This document shows, piece by piece, positions 37,601-49,600 of a DNA stretch of 64,000 nucleotides. The stretch is from Apteryx mantelli (taxonomy: Eukaryota > Chordata > Aves > Apterygiformes > Apterygidae). The stretch covers positions 24,333,207 through 24,397,206 of the forward strand of contig NC_089983.1 of the NCBI RefSeq assembly GCF_036417845.1, written 5' to 3'. The position numbers and the translations under genes were made by a program. Position 1 is the stretch's first letter. Each line of letters opens with the position of its first letter. The notes beneath the pieces were generated by a model. The model was given only the letters and a program-made list of their open reading frames with translations, was not told the origin of the DNA and did no database searches.

Positions 37601-40600
37601 CCGTAGCACATAATGAAAAAAACTCAAGCAGATAAATCTGTTTTGCTTTTCAAAGGAAAGGTTGAGTAATAACCTCAAAAAATCCTGAAGTACCTACACT
37701 GGCAATAATTTTGGCAACATATGGTTCTCCAGTTCATCAGATGAAGGCAGAGGAATGATCCTATTTCTGAAAGCTGAAGGTAGATAATGTCATTTAAAGT
37801 AAATTTTGAATTTTCAGTAGTGTAGAATAACATACATAAGGGTTTTGATGAACTCTTCCTCTCTAGATATTATTTAATACCTTTCTTCCTAAAGGATGCA
37901 CTGTAATTCAAAGACTTAATCCAGAAGAAGTCTATAGCCTCTGTTATGCAGAAGGTCGTGTGTCTAATCACAGTGATCTAACCTGAGACTCTTTAGACCT
38001 TTAAGAAGCTTTAAAAACTATTGTGACTGTTATTGATTGCCTAAAAATAATCAAAACCTAACTATTTCTGTATTAATGTGATTTTGTTCAGAGGTTCAAC
38101 CTAACTGCACAAAATTTAATTATGGAACCAGAAAACAATATATATAATGTAACCTTGTATTAAGTTCTTTAAGTAGTGTTGGTACTTCAACCTCATGTTT
38201 GGTCACTATGCCAAATGAAGCTTTAAAGGCAATAGAATCTGATCCAGCAACATCAAAACCAACATCGTTCATTATCTGATTTCCTCTTCTACCACTGAGC
38301 GAAACATCTGATTTATCTTCATAGTTGAGCAACTGGTAGGATGAGACACCTGAGTAAAAGAAGATAGTCACTGTATTGAAGAGTCTGAATGCAGTATTTT
38401 TATATAGCGTTCTACATTTGTAGACAATGATTATCTTAAATTTTTAATAGAATAAATTTAAAAACAGAGTAAATTGTACTGTTCTTACAGTGCTTAACCT
38501 GAAACTTTATTCTTTTGATGTGAGATTCACACCAACATGGTGCACTTAGTTATCAGTGTTACTACCGATGACTAATTGGAAAAGAGGTTGTTAGGGGTGT
38601 AAGGGATTCCTGTGCCTCTCATTAGCAGAGCTGTGCCCACAGTCTTGCATGTGACATGTCCTAGACATGTGACTGTGATTAGGGCTATTTCTATATTTGT
38701 GTATGTATGGGTGAAAGTACTTTAGGAGAATTAATGGTAAGTATGCTGTTTCTTTGTATAAGCAGATAAGCAGTGGTCTGGGTTTAATGACAGAGACTCT
38801 GAAACACAAAGAAAATGACTTCATGGAGACCACACAGAGTATCAAATCTAGGAACAAACTGAAAGCCAGCCTAGCCACTGTAGATGTCATGTCACTTTAC
38901 TAATTACTTGAGTATGGCGTTGGTACTACACAATTCCTTGTGCAGACTTGCACTACATAGGTAATTTTTCCTTCTTTCTATTTTTTTGTCCAAATCAAAT
39001 TTTTTAAGTTACTTACAAATATTTCCCATGTAAATAAAGTTAGTGATTTCTGAATTTTGTATAGGTATGTAGTACAAATGAACCTAAATTTGTTCTTCAT
39101 TTCTGCAATAAATGAATGAAACTTAGGCCTGCCAGTAACATTAATTTTGCCTTTTACCTGACATGCGACAATTAGAAAGACTTACCACACTTTCCATATG
39201 GTAAGGGTATATACCTAATGTTTCCAGAGACTATGTCAGTTTATTTTGAAGGAAAACAATAGACCAATTCTGACTTACTTGAAAGTTTGCATGCATTTAT
39301 TGTAAAATAAAAGGGTAGCTTCAAAGCATTTTTATAATGCTTTCCCTGTACCTTTCAACATATTTCTGTTATGCTACCAGAAAAAAAAAAAAAGAACTTG
39401 TTGGTTGCCATGTTAATATGAATAGAGCAGATAAAATACAGGCATTAGGCATCTAAATACATTTGATAATCTGGGTTTTATGCCATCCTTTTTGATTCTT
39501 TGAAGGTTTTTTGATAAAGTGACATTATAAAATCACCTAGTATAAATCCTATTTATTTTTAACAACAAAAAGTTTCATATATTTTTTATAATGCTGAGAA
39601 GATTGAAAATGCTTGTATTTATTACAAAAAAATGGAAATTCAATTACAAAGTTATTTCCTTATGTTAAAGGATAGTACATTCTGCTCATGACATCTAACC
39701 TTTACAGAAAAGACTGTTAAGGTTTTTTCAGACTTTTTAATGAGATTTTACAACCTTTTATTCAGACTTTTTAATGAGATTCTGCAATGTTTTACTCAGC
39801 CAAGTAAGCTAGCTGACTTGTCTTGAATGTAGTAGGACTAATAGGATTAGCAGGATTCTAATATTTTTCATCTTGCTTTTGTCCCGATATCACCTGTATG
39901 TGGGGTCAACTGATATTTCTGTCTTCCTGTACACATACTGCCTTGTCTTAGTAGAATTTTTAATTCTTTTTTTTAATGAGCTATTTTTTATTTTGGAAAA
40001 TAAAGCAATGAAAATATTTCAGAAAATATAGCATGTAGATATTAATTACATGGACTTTTCAAAGAAAAATAGGGGAAATAAATACAGGCAGTATAGTTCA
40101 ATTTTGCAGCTTCTAATTCTGATAGAATCTCCTCAAACATTATGGTATTTCACAGCAAAGGCAATTTAAACACAGTTAAATTCTTTAAATATATGAGAAA
40201 GATTACAAACATGGAAAAAACTTTTGAAAATCCCATTGCTTCAGTCAGATAGCTGTTGTCAAATGTTTGGGCCTGTGTAGAGGCCAATTCAGTAAGTCAG
40301 CACAAGGGAATGCAAGCATGAAATAACTGCAGAACTGAGACCATTGACTCAGTTGTGTCATAGATATTCAAAAGTGAATATATAGAGCAAGGTGAATATT
40401 AAAACATACAAATTTTAAGTAGCAATTAATCAACATACATTAATACATTTATCAGGAATCTCTTGTGATTTTTGAAAAAACATAAGGCTTAACTGAAGTT
40501 GTTATGTATTAGTACAGAAAATAAAAAGGGTTGTCAATATAATTGATTTTTTCACACTTTTTCCAGAAAGTCATGTTTTGTATTTCAATCAATATTTGAC

Positions 40601-40975
40601 TTGTACTTTTTTCCTAAATATTTATTACATGAGTAACAGAGATGAACTTTCTTACAAATGTGCTAAAGAACCATCATACTACCGGTACAAGGTTCAACTA
40701 TAACTACTGTTCTGTATTTACTGAAAAACATACATTTTTCAGCTTTAAAGAAAGATAGAAAACTTACCCGCAGAAATTTCTTTCTCCCCTTGAAGGATGT
40801 CTTTTAATGTGAATGGTGTTGAAGCAAATTTAGACTTTTTTGAAAGACATTTTCTTTTCTTAATTACAAGACTCAGAGGTTGGTATTTATCAGCTTCACT
40901 GAGACTGGGCACAGGAACTAATCTTCCTCCATCACCAACCTGTTTAACAAAGTTTTTGGTTGCAGCAGCAAACAT
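31691..40975 (-). CDS. PJVK: Pejvakin, gasdermin-family protein (6 coding exons)
   Basis: Minus-strand exons: 40768-40975, 38154-38349, 36412-36553, 35397-35514, 33384-33488 and 31691-31992. The joined CDS is 1071 nt (356 residues plus TAA), with all GT/AG sites and phases consistent. It starts [20 protein letters not shown] and ends [14 protein letters not shown]. In human (352 residues by memory) pejvakin is a gasdermin homologue needed in hair cells and auditory neurons; loss causes DFNB59 deafness, and it is linked to peroxisome turnover. The C-terminal region carries paired CxxC motifs (C313/C316, C329/C332). C332 and C347 correspond by a four-residue offset to human C328 and C343, reported as needed for the oxidative response. 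Differences from human: a slightly longer loop (STSYLREG) and a changed basic patch near residue 45. Intron 2 is mostly an old CR1. A non-coding 5' exon probably exists upstream but was not found. Confidence 0.96.
36660..37990 (+). mobile_element. Ancient CR1-type LINE remnant (reverse-transcriptase region to 3' end)
   Basis: About 1.3 kb read colinearly with the reptilian/turtle-type CR1 reverse-transcriptase region and 3' end that I recall. Landmarks: an N-terminal-side segment (GCTGGCTGAGGAGGTCTCAG) near 36671; AATGTCAGCCAATAAGGGTT at 36898; GGATTAAAATCTGGCTAATT near 37073; AGTTTCAGTGTCCACAGTTC near 37540; and the 3' end around GTCTATAGCCTCTGTTATGC near 37930. It is heavily diverged, with many indels and stops, so it is old. 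It lies antisense in PJVK intron 2 and fills most of it. Confidence 0.85.
39727..39794. repeat. Two-copy 34-bp tandem duplication
   Basis: The unit beginning TTCAGACTTTTTAATGAGAT occurs at 39727 and again at 39761. The first 21 bases of the two copies are identical and the remainder is diverged. It lies in PJVK intron 1. Confidence 0.85.
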
Positions 40976-43603
40976 ATTATGGCATTAGTAATGATAATAA
41001 TAAAAAGCTCTGTATCAGCTGTAACTTCCAAACCTGAAACCCATGTTCAAATTGTTTGCAATATTCTTTCAAACAAATTAATACAACCAAAAAAAAGCTG
41101 TCAAACTTTTTTATAAAGCAAGTTATTTTTTTACTTGGAAAGAACCAACAGCATCTTAACTACGCAGCTTCTAAAGTGTATTGCTCAAGACCTCTCTCAA
41201 AGACCTCCAGTTAAGCTCTCTAATTCTGTGTAATGAATAATGAATTACCAGTGTAAACTGATAGGGGAAAGGTTGCCCTTTCCTCAGCAGTTTAATGCTG
41301 CTGTTTGAAAACCAAAATTATAATTTTAGAAACAAAAGATTGTAAATTCTGCAGTCTTTAGTTTCCTGTTAGCACGTTATTTACTCTTTATTGTATCCTT
41401 GCTGCAGTAGAATTCCAGCATGTTTCGCCAACGGTGAACAAAGCAGTCCAGGAGACCTCCTAAATTACGCATTTGTGAAAGCTGGTAGGTCTGCTGAGGT
41501 GGTATTTCCTTTCAATAGCAGTTGCATGACACACCTCTAAAACAGCTCAGACTGTGTGTAAATAGTGTGCCAGTCTTTGGAAACACCTGGGCCAAAGCAG
41601 AAGACTAGTGATGGCTGGGGTCAGGGTGGAGAATAGGTGGGCGTTCATTATATTTTAGTGTCTCCTCAGGTGTAACCCCAATACCCTCATCCTAGGGATT
41701 CAGCTGTCTGTGATCCAGGGCCTAGTTTTGACACAGACTAGTTACACAGAATTGGATCAGACTTCTAAGGAATTTGCTGAGTTGTGAAAAAGAACTGTGA
41801 GAAAGTATATAAAACAGAATCGTGCAAAATAAGACAAGTAAAATTGCAGACCAAGGTGAGATCATTGATACAGGATTAGGGAGCAGCTCAAGGATTCAAG
41901 AAAAAAACACCAGTGTAAAATGGTATAAAAATCCTAAAGAAGAGAAAGGGATTCAGTAGACAGCAACTTGGAGAATCTGTGACAGAGGCAGCCTGAGCTG
42001 ACCCTGTCTCATATACACGATAACTGTTCAGCCAGCAGAGATACTTACTTGTCTTTCAAGAGTGTTTAGCCTTGTAGTACATCTTCCAGGTACTACTTTT
42101 GCAGTCACAGCAGGTAAAACATCAGGCACAGGCTTGTAATGTTACACTTCAGTATGAATATTATCACTGGTTGCTGGTTGACAGGTTTTGTTTAGTTGGG
42201 TTTTTTTACACTGGGGATTTCATTTGAAAGCATTTTAAGAGCTATTTTAATGATACGATCATTTATTTAATGATTTAACATGTTTCAAATTAGTTCTTTT
42301 CCATACTTCCATAACCATGTTTAAATGTTTAGATTTTTAGGAAGTTCAATAAAAAGGCAAAAAGATGAATATGGTGCCTTGGCTATTTAAGATATTCTTT
42401 CCACAAGATGAAAGGAAAGGCTGCCAGAGCTTCCTGCTTACTCTAGAGGGTGCTGAAAAATCTAAGCTGGCTATAGGCTTTGAACTAAAATCATGTGAAA
42501 CACTGCAACTCAACTGACTGTAGTCCATATTACACTGCACTAAGAAAAACTATACATATTTACTTAAAGCACATTAACAGAACTTAAAAATTATAAGAGG
42601 AAGGAAAAGCTAAGAAAATTCTTACATTAAAATTGCCCATTCTGTCTTGATTTAGATTTGTCCTGTATATTTCTTATGATAACTATATGTGAAGATACTA
42701 TCATTTCTAATGGATATTAAGCTCAGTGGGCACTGTTTATTCAATATCTATTTGTATTTGTCTTGTTTAGTATGTCATCACAGATCATATTCAGTTCAAT
42801 CCTAGCACCAATTCTGACAATTAATAGTTTCATTTGATATGTTTGTGGTACTGATGTTACTCCATCACCCTATAATGCTGCAGAATACACTTGTCAGAGT
42901 AGTGTCTGTATCATCCTCATACTTCAGATCAGAGAACTGGACTGCAATTAAATTAATGTCACCATGTTCCAAAAACATTCACTAATTTTGTACATCCAAG
43001 TTAAGATACCTAAGAACCTTTTTTCAGTACTAGACATTTTATAATACTTATATCTGGCATACAGGTGTAGCTATGATTGTTCAGCATTTCTGCAGCCCTG
43101 GCTCTGTCTCATTTTGGGCAACCAGTAAATGAAAAACATGCTGTGTATACATTATGCCTGAGTCAGCACTTGAATAAAATCTTGCCTTGCAGACTTGTGT
43201 AGATGAAAATCCTTCCTCATACACAGGTTCAAGGCTACCTTTGAGGAGTGCCAGGACTGGACCCTACATTACCCCTTAGCAAAGAGTCATGTAACTAAAG
43301 TGACTGTGAACCCCGTCTGCTCTTGCGACATAGCATCCATTGTAGAAGAGCAAAAGGACCTTCTAGGCAGGCTGAGCTTAGGCTACCTTTATACGTTACA
43401 GGAGCTAGGTCACACTTGAACCCTTACCGTGATGCAGGATCCCTAAAACAATAACCTTTTCCTTAAGTGATCTGCTCTGAATCATACAAGAACTCATTGT
43501 TAGTGTCAGAGAAAATCATTCCTTCAGTTTCCTTGGTCATGAGAACCCACTTTCTCTTCATGTTACCCCCTCTCTCTGTGGTTACATACCCTCCAACCTT
43601 TGC

Positions 43604-43641
43604 AAAAAAAAAAAAAAAAAAAAGAAGAGAGAGAGAGAAGA
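43604..43641. repeat. Poly-A plus (GA)n low-complexity run
   Basis: About 20 A residues are followed by GAAGAGAGAGAGAG. No retroelement body is recognised upstream of it. Confidence 0.85.
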
Positions 43642-46600
43642 AAAATCTTACTAGCAAGAGCCTCATTCACCAATTGATCTGCAGAGCAGGTTCATCATGC
43701 ATATAGCCAGAAGATGGGATTCTGTGCAAGAAAAAAAAAAGAAGTGATGTAAAGACATAGTAGATATTCTCTATTTTTAATACATTTTCTGCCTCGATAA
43801 CTCTAGTTTAACTCTGTTCTCTGCTCCTAACTGCTCCTAACACTCAGTTCTGTTTCTGTTCAAGTTGTCCATCCCTGGTAGAGTGGAGTGGTCTGTAAGT
43901 TTGTCTTTTAAGGACATCACAAGCCTCAACATAGGGAGCAGTAAGGTAGCTTATTCAGGTCTGTGTTTTCCAGTTTCCTTGCTATGACCTTCACCTGGAT
44001 TAATAGATAAAAAAAAATTTCCATTATTCTTAAATATGACAGCATGATTTATGGCTGTTTTACCAACGTGACTAAGACCATACAGCTATTCTTAGCTGAT
44101 TTTTGGAGTACAATGGTACCAAGACCCTTTGGACTTTATGTGAAGCAGTCTTTGCCTTTTAGTGTACCCCTGTGTAATTTATGTGGCCTTTGCTTCTGCT
44201 AAAAGCATTCTTTTCAGACATCTGAATGGCTATTTTGCCATATTTATTTTGCTATTCAGTTATTACTGAAATAATAACTGTGACTGTAATAATAAAGAAT
44301 GAATGAGTTTTTGTAACCAAAGACTAACTATTGAAAGGGAAGCTTACAGATGGAACAGAACTAAATCCTTCATGGAGTTGGGTCTAACCTTTGTATCTCT
44401 AAGAACTGGCAGTTCAGAAGGGATGGAGATTACCTGAATATTTACTTGAGCATGAGTCAGGGTCTGCTTATAAGACAAGAGTTTACAGTGACTTACAGAA
44501 TAGAAACGTTTCTAGAAACTGGTATTTATTTTCTTTTAATCAAAACAGAACATGACAAATTCAGAACTCATTCATGTGGCTAGTTTCCATTAGTAGTTCC
44601 TAATGCATTGTCAGTGTTGCTTCTTTTCCTCATTTCATTTTAAAAGAATATCTATTAGTGCATTTATTTATTGGATCCTCAACATACATTATGCACACTT
44701 GGAACACAAAACAAAATACTTTCTTTTAAATTCTTTATATTCAAATATTGAAATGCAATTTCAGTTTTCTACTGCAAGTTAATACCATGTTTATAAAAGG
44801 AGTCTGTCAGCTTCAACAGACAATTATCTAGTCAGGTTTTACAGCAAAATTTTAAGGGCATAGGTTTACAGAAAATATTTAAAAGCCTTATTAAGGCTAG
44901 GGATTAAAAGTGGTATCCTATATAATAATGTTTTTGTCATGTCACTCTGAAATCTGCAAGCAAATGAGTTTTCAGATGACATCAACATTTAAACAGAATC
45001 AGCACAGGTAATATTTTAATTACTCATTAAAATAATGCATATAATGCACTTAATAAACTTGCCTCCTTTGAGAAACTATTTATAGTTAGTAGTAGTTTTA
45101 GTATAGAAACTATTTACAGTTTTATATTTATAGCTAAAAGTATTTTTCTGTGATCTAATGACCACTACTGTCTTAGCTGGAGAGAAACCCCAAACTGATT
45201 TTTGGATTGCTTGTTCTGCAGAGAGAAGGCGACTACCAAATGAGTTTACTGAGGCTCAAATACTAATGTTAAGCTGAAATTAAGAACATGGGGTTTAGAG
45301 GAGGAAACAAGTTGAAAATACTTAGTACAGAAGATGAATAACAAGATCCTTTTCTTCATATGCAGGATGAGTTCTTATTCTTCAGAATAGGTCTTAGCCA
45401 TAAAGTAGTAATGGAGCGGGCAAGTATACAGCTGCGAATTTTGATGCTCAAATACTTTTTTTCCCTCCTTACATTATATGGATATGAACATGGAGGTTAT
45501 TAATTAATAGTAAAATCTAGAGCATAGCCTGGGTTTCTGCATAACTATAAAAAGCACTTCCTCTTCAAAAGTTATTATGTAACTCCGTAACAATTTTTTT
45601 GTTGTTAGATAATTATCCTAGACTATTCCTGCAGAAATGTTAGCTATGTGTAACTCTGAGACTTCTAAAATTGCATTTATAGGCTGACTTCAGTTGGACC
45701 AAGGATTGCCCAAGAAACTGAAAATGTGGAATTATCTCACCAATTTAAATCAAGCACATTAATCTCCTGATGATTCCAATGTCTCTGTAATCTACAAGAA
45801 CTGAGCTGATTTTGGTCCGTTCCTTGCACAGGTATCATTAACCAGTGAGTTGGATGAGGGGAAGAGGTGTAAGTTTTAACTGACTGGATAAACTGAGCTG
45901 ACTTGAAAGGGCTAAATCCACCTAATTAGTACCAAATTGGGCTGGTTAAATTGTTTGGTATATCCTCTTCTCATACAAAAAGATGCTTTTGTTTGCCAGA
46001 TCTCCTGACTTAAGTGCTTTTGAGTTATATTTACTTACTAAGTTCTACAAAAGAACAGGTGTAAAAATTTAACATCTAAAAAAACTAGCAAAATAAAATG
46101 CTGTTGAAAAATTACTTGCCAAATTCCATCATTTCCCAGCAGGTGGCATGAGTATTTCCTTAGAAAGCAAGGGTCTGAGCAACACAGATCTTGTCATATT
46201 TCAGCAGGTAACAAAAATAACATAAATTATGGGACCATATATGGTCCTTATTATATACATGCAGTTTTACGTTAAATTCTTATTTGTGAGTAGATCTGAA
46301 AGCTACTTACATTCAAAGAAGACAGATCTTGGTTATTGGTTAAAAATTAAGGAAGAGATGACATAAGTATACAGAATGGAAAAACTGCATTACCTTCTGG
46401 GCTATTCTTCTTAATTAGCTTTATTAAACAATAAATATAAGTAGTTTTATTAGTTGGTCAGGCTTTCTCACAGGAGGGTGATGGAGCAGAGAAAAGAGCT
46501 ACTGGATAAATCACCTCCCATGTGATATTTAGGAAAGGAGGTCAAACAGCTCAAAGCTAGTTTTTAACATAAAGAATTCTGGGAGCCAGGATGTGAAAAA

Positions 46601-49600
46601 CACTTAAATAGGAGAAAAGGAACAAATTATTAGAAAAATCTGATAATCTGCTGCTCCTGGAGTATTGATACAGTTTATATCGACATGCCATGCTGATTCA
46701 ACAGAGAGCCTAAGTGTGTACATCATGTATAACGAAAATAGAAGGTGTGATAGCCTGTTAGCATGTGCTCTGTGTGTGCACTGAGTTTATCCATACTTGA
46801 CATGCAGTGGCTTATCTGCAGCAGCATAAACTGTCAGGCTTGTGCTGCTGTTTGCTGCATGTGCTGTTTGCTTTGCTTCTTCCTAGCAGCACAGTGCCTC
46901 GTCTCAATAGGAAGTTGCCCGCTTTCCCCATTGCAGTCAGAACGAAAGGAGAAACACGGGGGGAGAGAACGAGAGCAGAGCCAAAAGTGCTCTTGGCAAA
47001 GGGGCTTAGCTGAAGCTGCCAGAGATTCTGGGTGAAGAGGAAAAAAACCTACCACGAACAGAAGAGGGAACCAAAATATGCAAGGAATGTGAGATGAAGA
47101 GAGCATGAATGGGGCCCGGGGCAAAAAAAGACATTTGTCACCAAACCTTGGCAGAGTTCAAGAGATACGGAAAAACAAATTAGAGTCCACCACTCTGTCA
47201 CACTACAGAAATCCAGTGGGAAGGCTGAGATTCCCCATAGGACTATATGGAGGTACTCTGTCAGAATACCATCTTCTGTGTTTTATAGATAAAAATAAGT
47301 TTCACATGACATGTTGTCATTGATAACCATTTATTATAAGCAAAGGTGTTAATGAAGCCAGGGTTTAAAAATAAAGAAAAATCCAGCTCCTTTTCAAGTT
47401 GAAAGATGAAAAAATTCAGGATGCACCAGGAATCTCATCAGGAGAAAAAAGTTACTACTCAACTGAGGAAAAGTCCACTAAGTATCTGAAACATCATTTA
47501 CGTACAGCTACTGGGAGAACGTGGTGAACAGCAAGGTTGTGATATAACATAGCTGAACATAGTTATCAAATATATATTGGACAGTACTGCTGTCATTGTG
47601 GTCTCTTACCTGGTCTTGACATAGTTTGCTATGGTACTGGGCTCTCTTAGCCTAACACTCACAATGATTGCTGCTCACAATGCATTACACTATTCAGAGG
47701 CCGTGAAGGGAAGAAAAGTCATTTAAAACAAGATGAAAGCTATTTAAATCAACATGAAAGCTTTCAGAAGAGCTAATGCAGAGATACTTCCATATTGGAT
47801 TTTTTATTATATAGTTCAAGTGCAGTGAAACTTTAAAATCAAATCACAAATGCTATTTTAATTATGCAGTATACTGGAACAACTAAAGCAGCTATGGTTA
47901 GATTTTTATTTTGTGCAGATTTATTGCATTAAGCTCTCATGTACGTATACATACACTATAACTAAATATTTCCTACATCTTACCATTTTCTTCAGGTTTA
48001 CAGCTCAAGTAAACTCTGTTGGAGCCTCCTTCTCCTCTCTGTCACAGAATAGACTGTGACAATACATATTCATAGGCTCTGCTGCAATATAGAGAAAAGT
48101 TGGGCCTCCTGCTAGGAGGCGCTGGGTTACAACCTGATACTTGCCCAGCAATCAAGGTATTTAAAGCTGCACTTTGTAAGTATTACATCGATGAAAGGCT
48201 ACAAGATGTGCAGTTCAACTCACTTCTCTATGTCTTTTGGTTGACATCATCCCCCTTTCACCTTTAGACTAGCAACATCTGTTGACGTGATGGAAGGGGA
48301 ATGTGTTGCACAGTTGGTTCCTTTCTACCACTTCACTGCCTTCCCACTACAGCAGTGTTAAAGATGAAAAGGAAACACAGAAGAGATTAAGGAGCATATG
48401 TTCTGGTGATAATTTTTAATGCTCTTCCACAGACTTACCTTTCAGTTTTCAGAGCTTTGATGACAAAAGGGCAGAGACTACTCAATCTGCATTTCAAGTG
48501 TGTGTCTTCTATTAACATGATATTAAATGACTAGATCTATTGCTGGTTGAAGTGTCTGAAATATCCCAGGTTTGTTTCTCTTTAATTGCCCTAATTTTGT
48601 ATGCAGCATTTTGAATGGGCAGATGGATGTGTTAGCTACAGAGGATTTAATAGTAAGAAATGCAAAAGTAGCACTCCATGGAGAAGCTTGAAAGAGAGCA
48701 TGTTTGCATTTCAACTTATTAACTGTGAGGAGTGGATACATCTTTCAGCCAAAAGAAATGGTCTGTCATTTGCTACACAAACCCTATTCATATACAACAA
48801 AACTACCTTCATCTACTAATATTGGGTTAGTGAAGACAAATCTGAAAACAAACAAGCTCGTGTGATCCAGGGTAGGTTTAATGCTGCCCTAATGGCTAAA
48901 CCCTTTTGCCAGCATCCGTGAGTGGGTAAGTGTCAGTGTCAGAGGACAGCTCTGGGGCTCAAACACCCACCTGGACTGGGATGCAGAATGGGAGCTGCTG
49001 CGTCACAACACCTTGAGAAAGGTCACAAAGCAAAGTATTTGACTACCATAATACAAGTAGTCCATGTTAATCAGTCTGATGTGCATTGGTAGTTATCTCT
49101 ATACAATACTTTGTTCAGTAGTAGGCATATCCTGTTGCTTGTTTCTTCTCCTTGAACTTTAATCTGAGTAGGAGACTTGGACTGGGCTTACTTTTGGCAT
49201 TGCCACTAGTTGTTCTGTAGTACTGGACAATTAACCTCAGTCTTATGAAACCTCCTGTATTTGGCTGTGCTAATATATCACTTTCCTGAGTAGGATACTG
49301 CAAGAACTGACTCATATTTATAAAGTACTTTCAAATCTTCGGATAGAGAATATTTATAAATAGACAAAATTAAGTAGGTGTTTGTAGGGCATTCAAGAAT
49401 TCAGTATCCTCTTTCATAACTACGCCTATTCTTATTTGGGGTGTTTTTTTCACACTAAAGGAATACTTCCTCATCTAGTTCCCTAGATTTTTTTTCCCTT
49501 TTCACACATGTAGGCATAAAATAAGAAGATACTTGAGCAGTTTCCTGACAGTAAACATTTTAACAGACAGGTGACATACTCAGGCTCCTTTTTATGCTTG

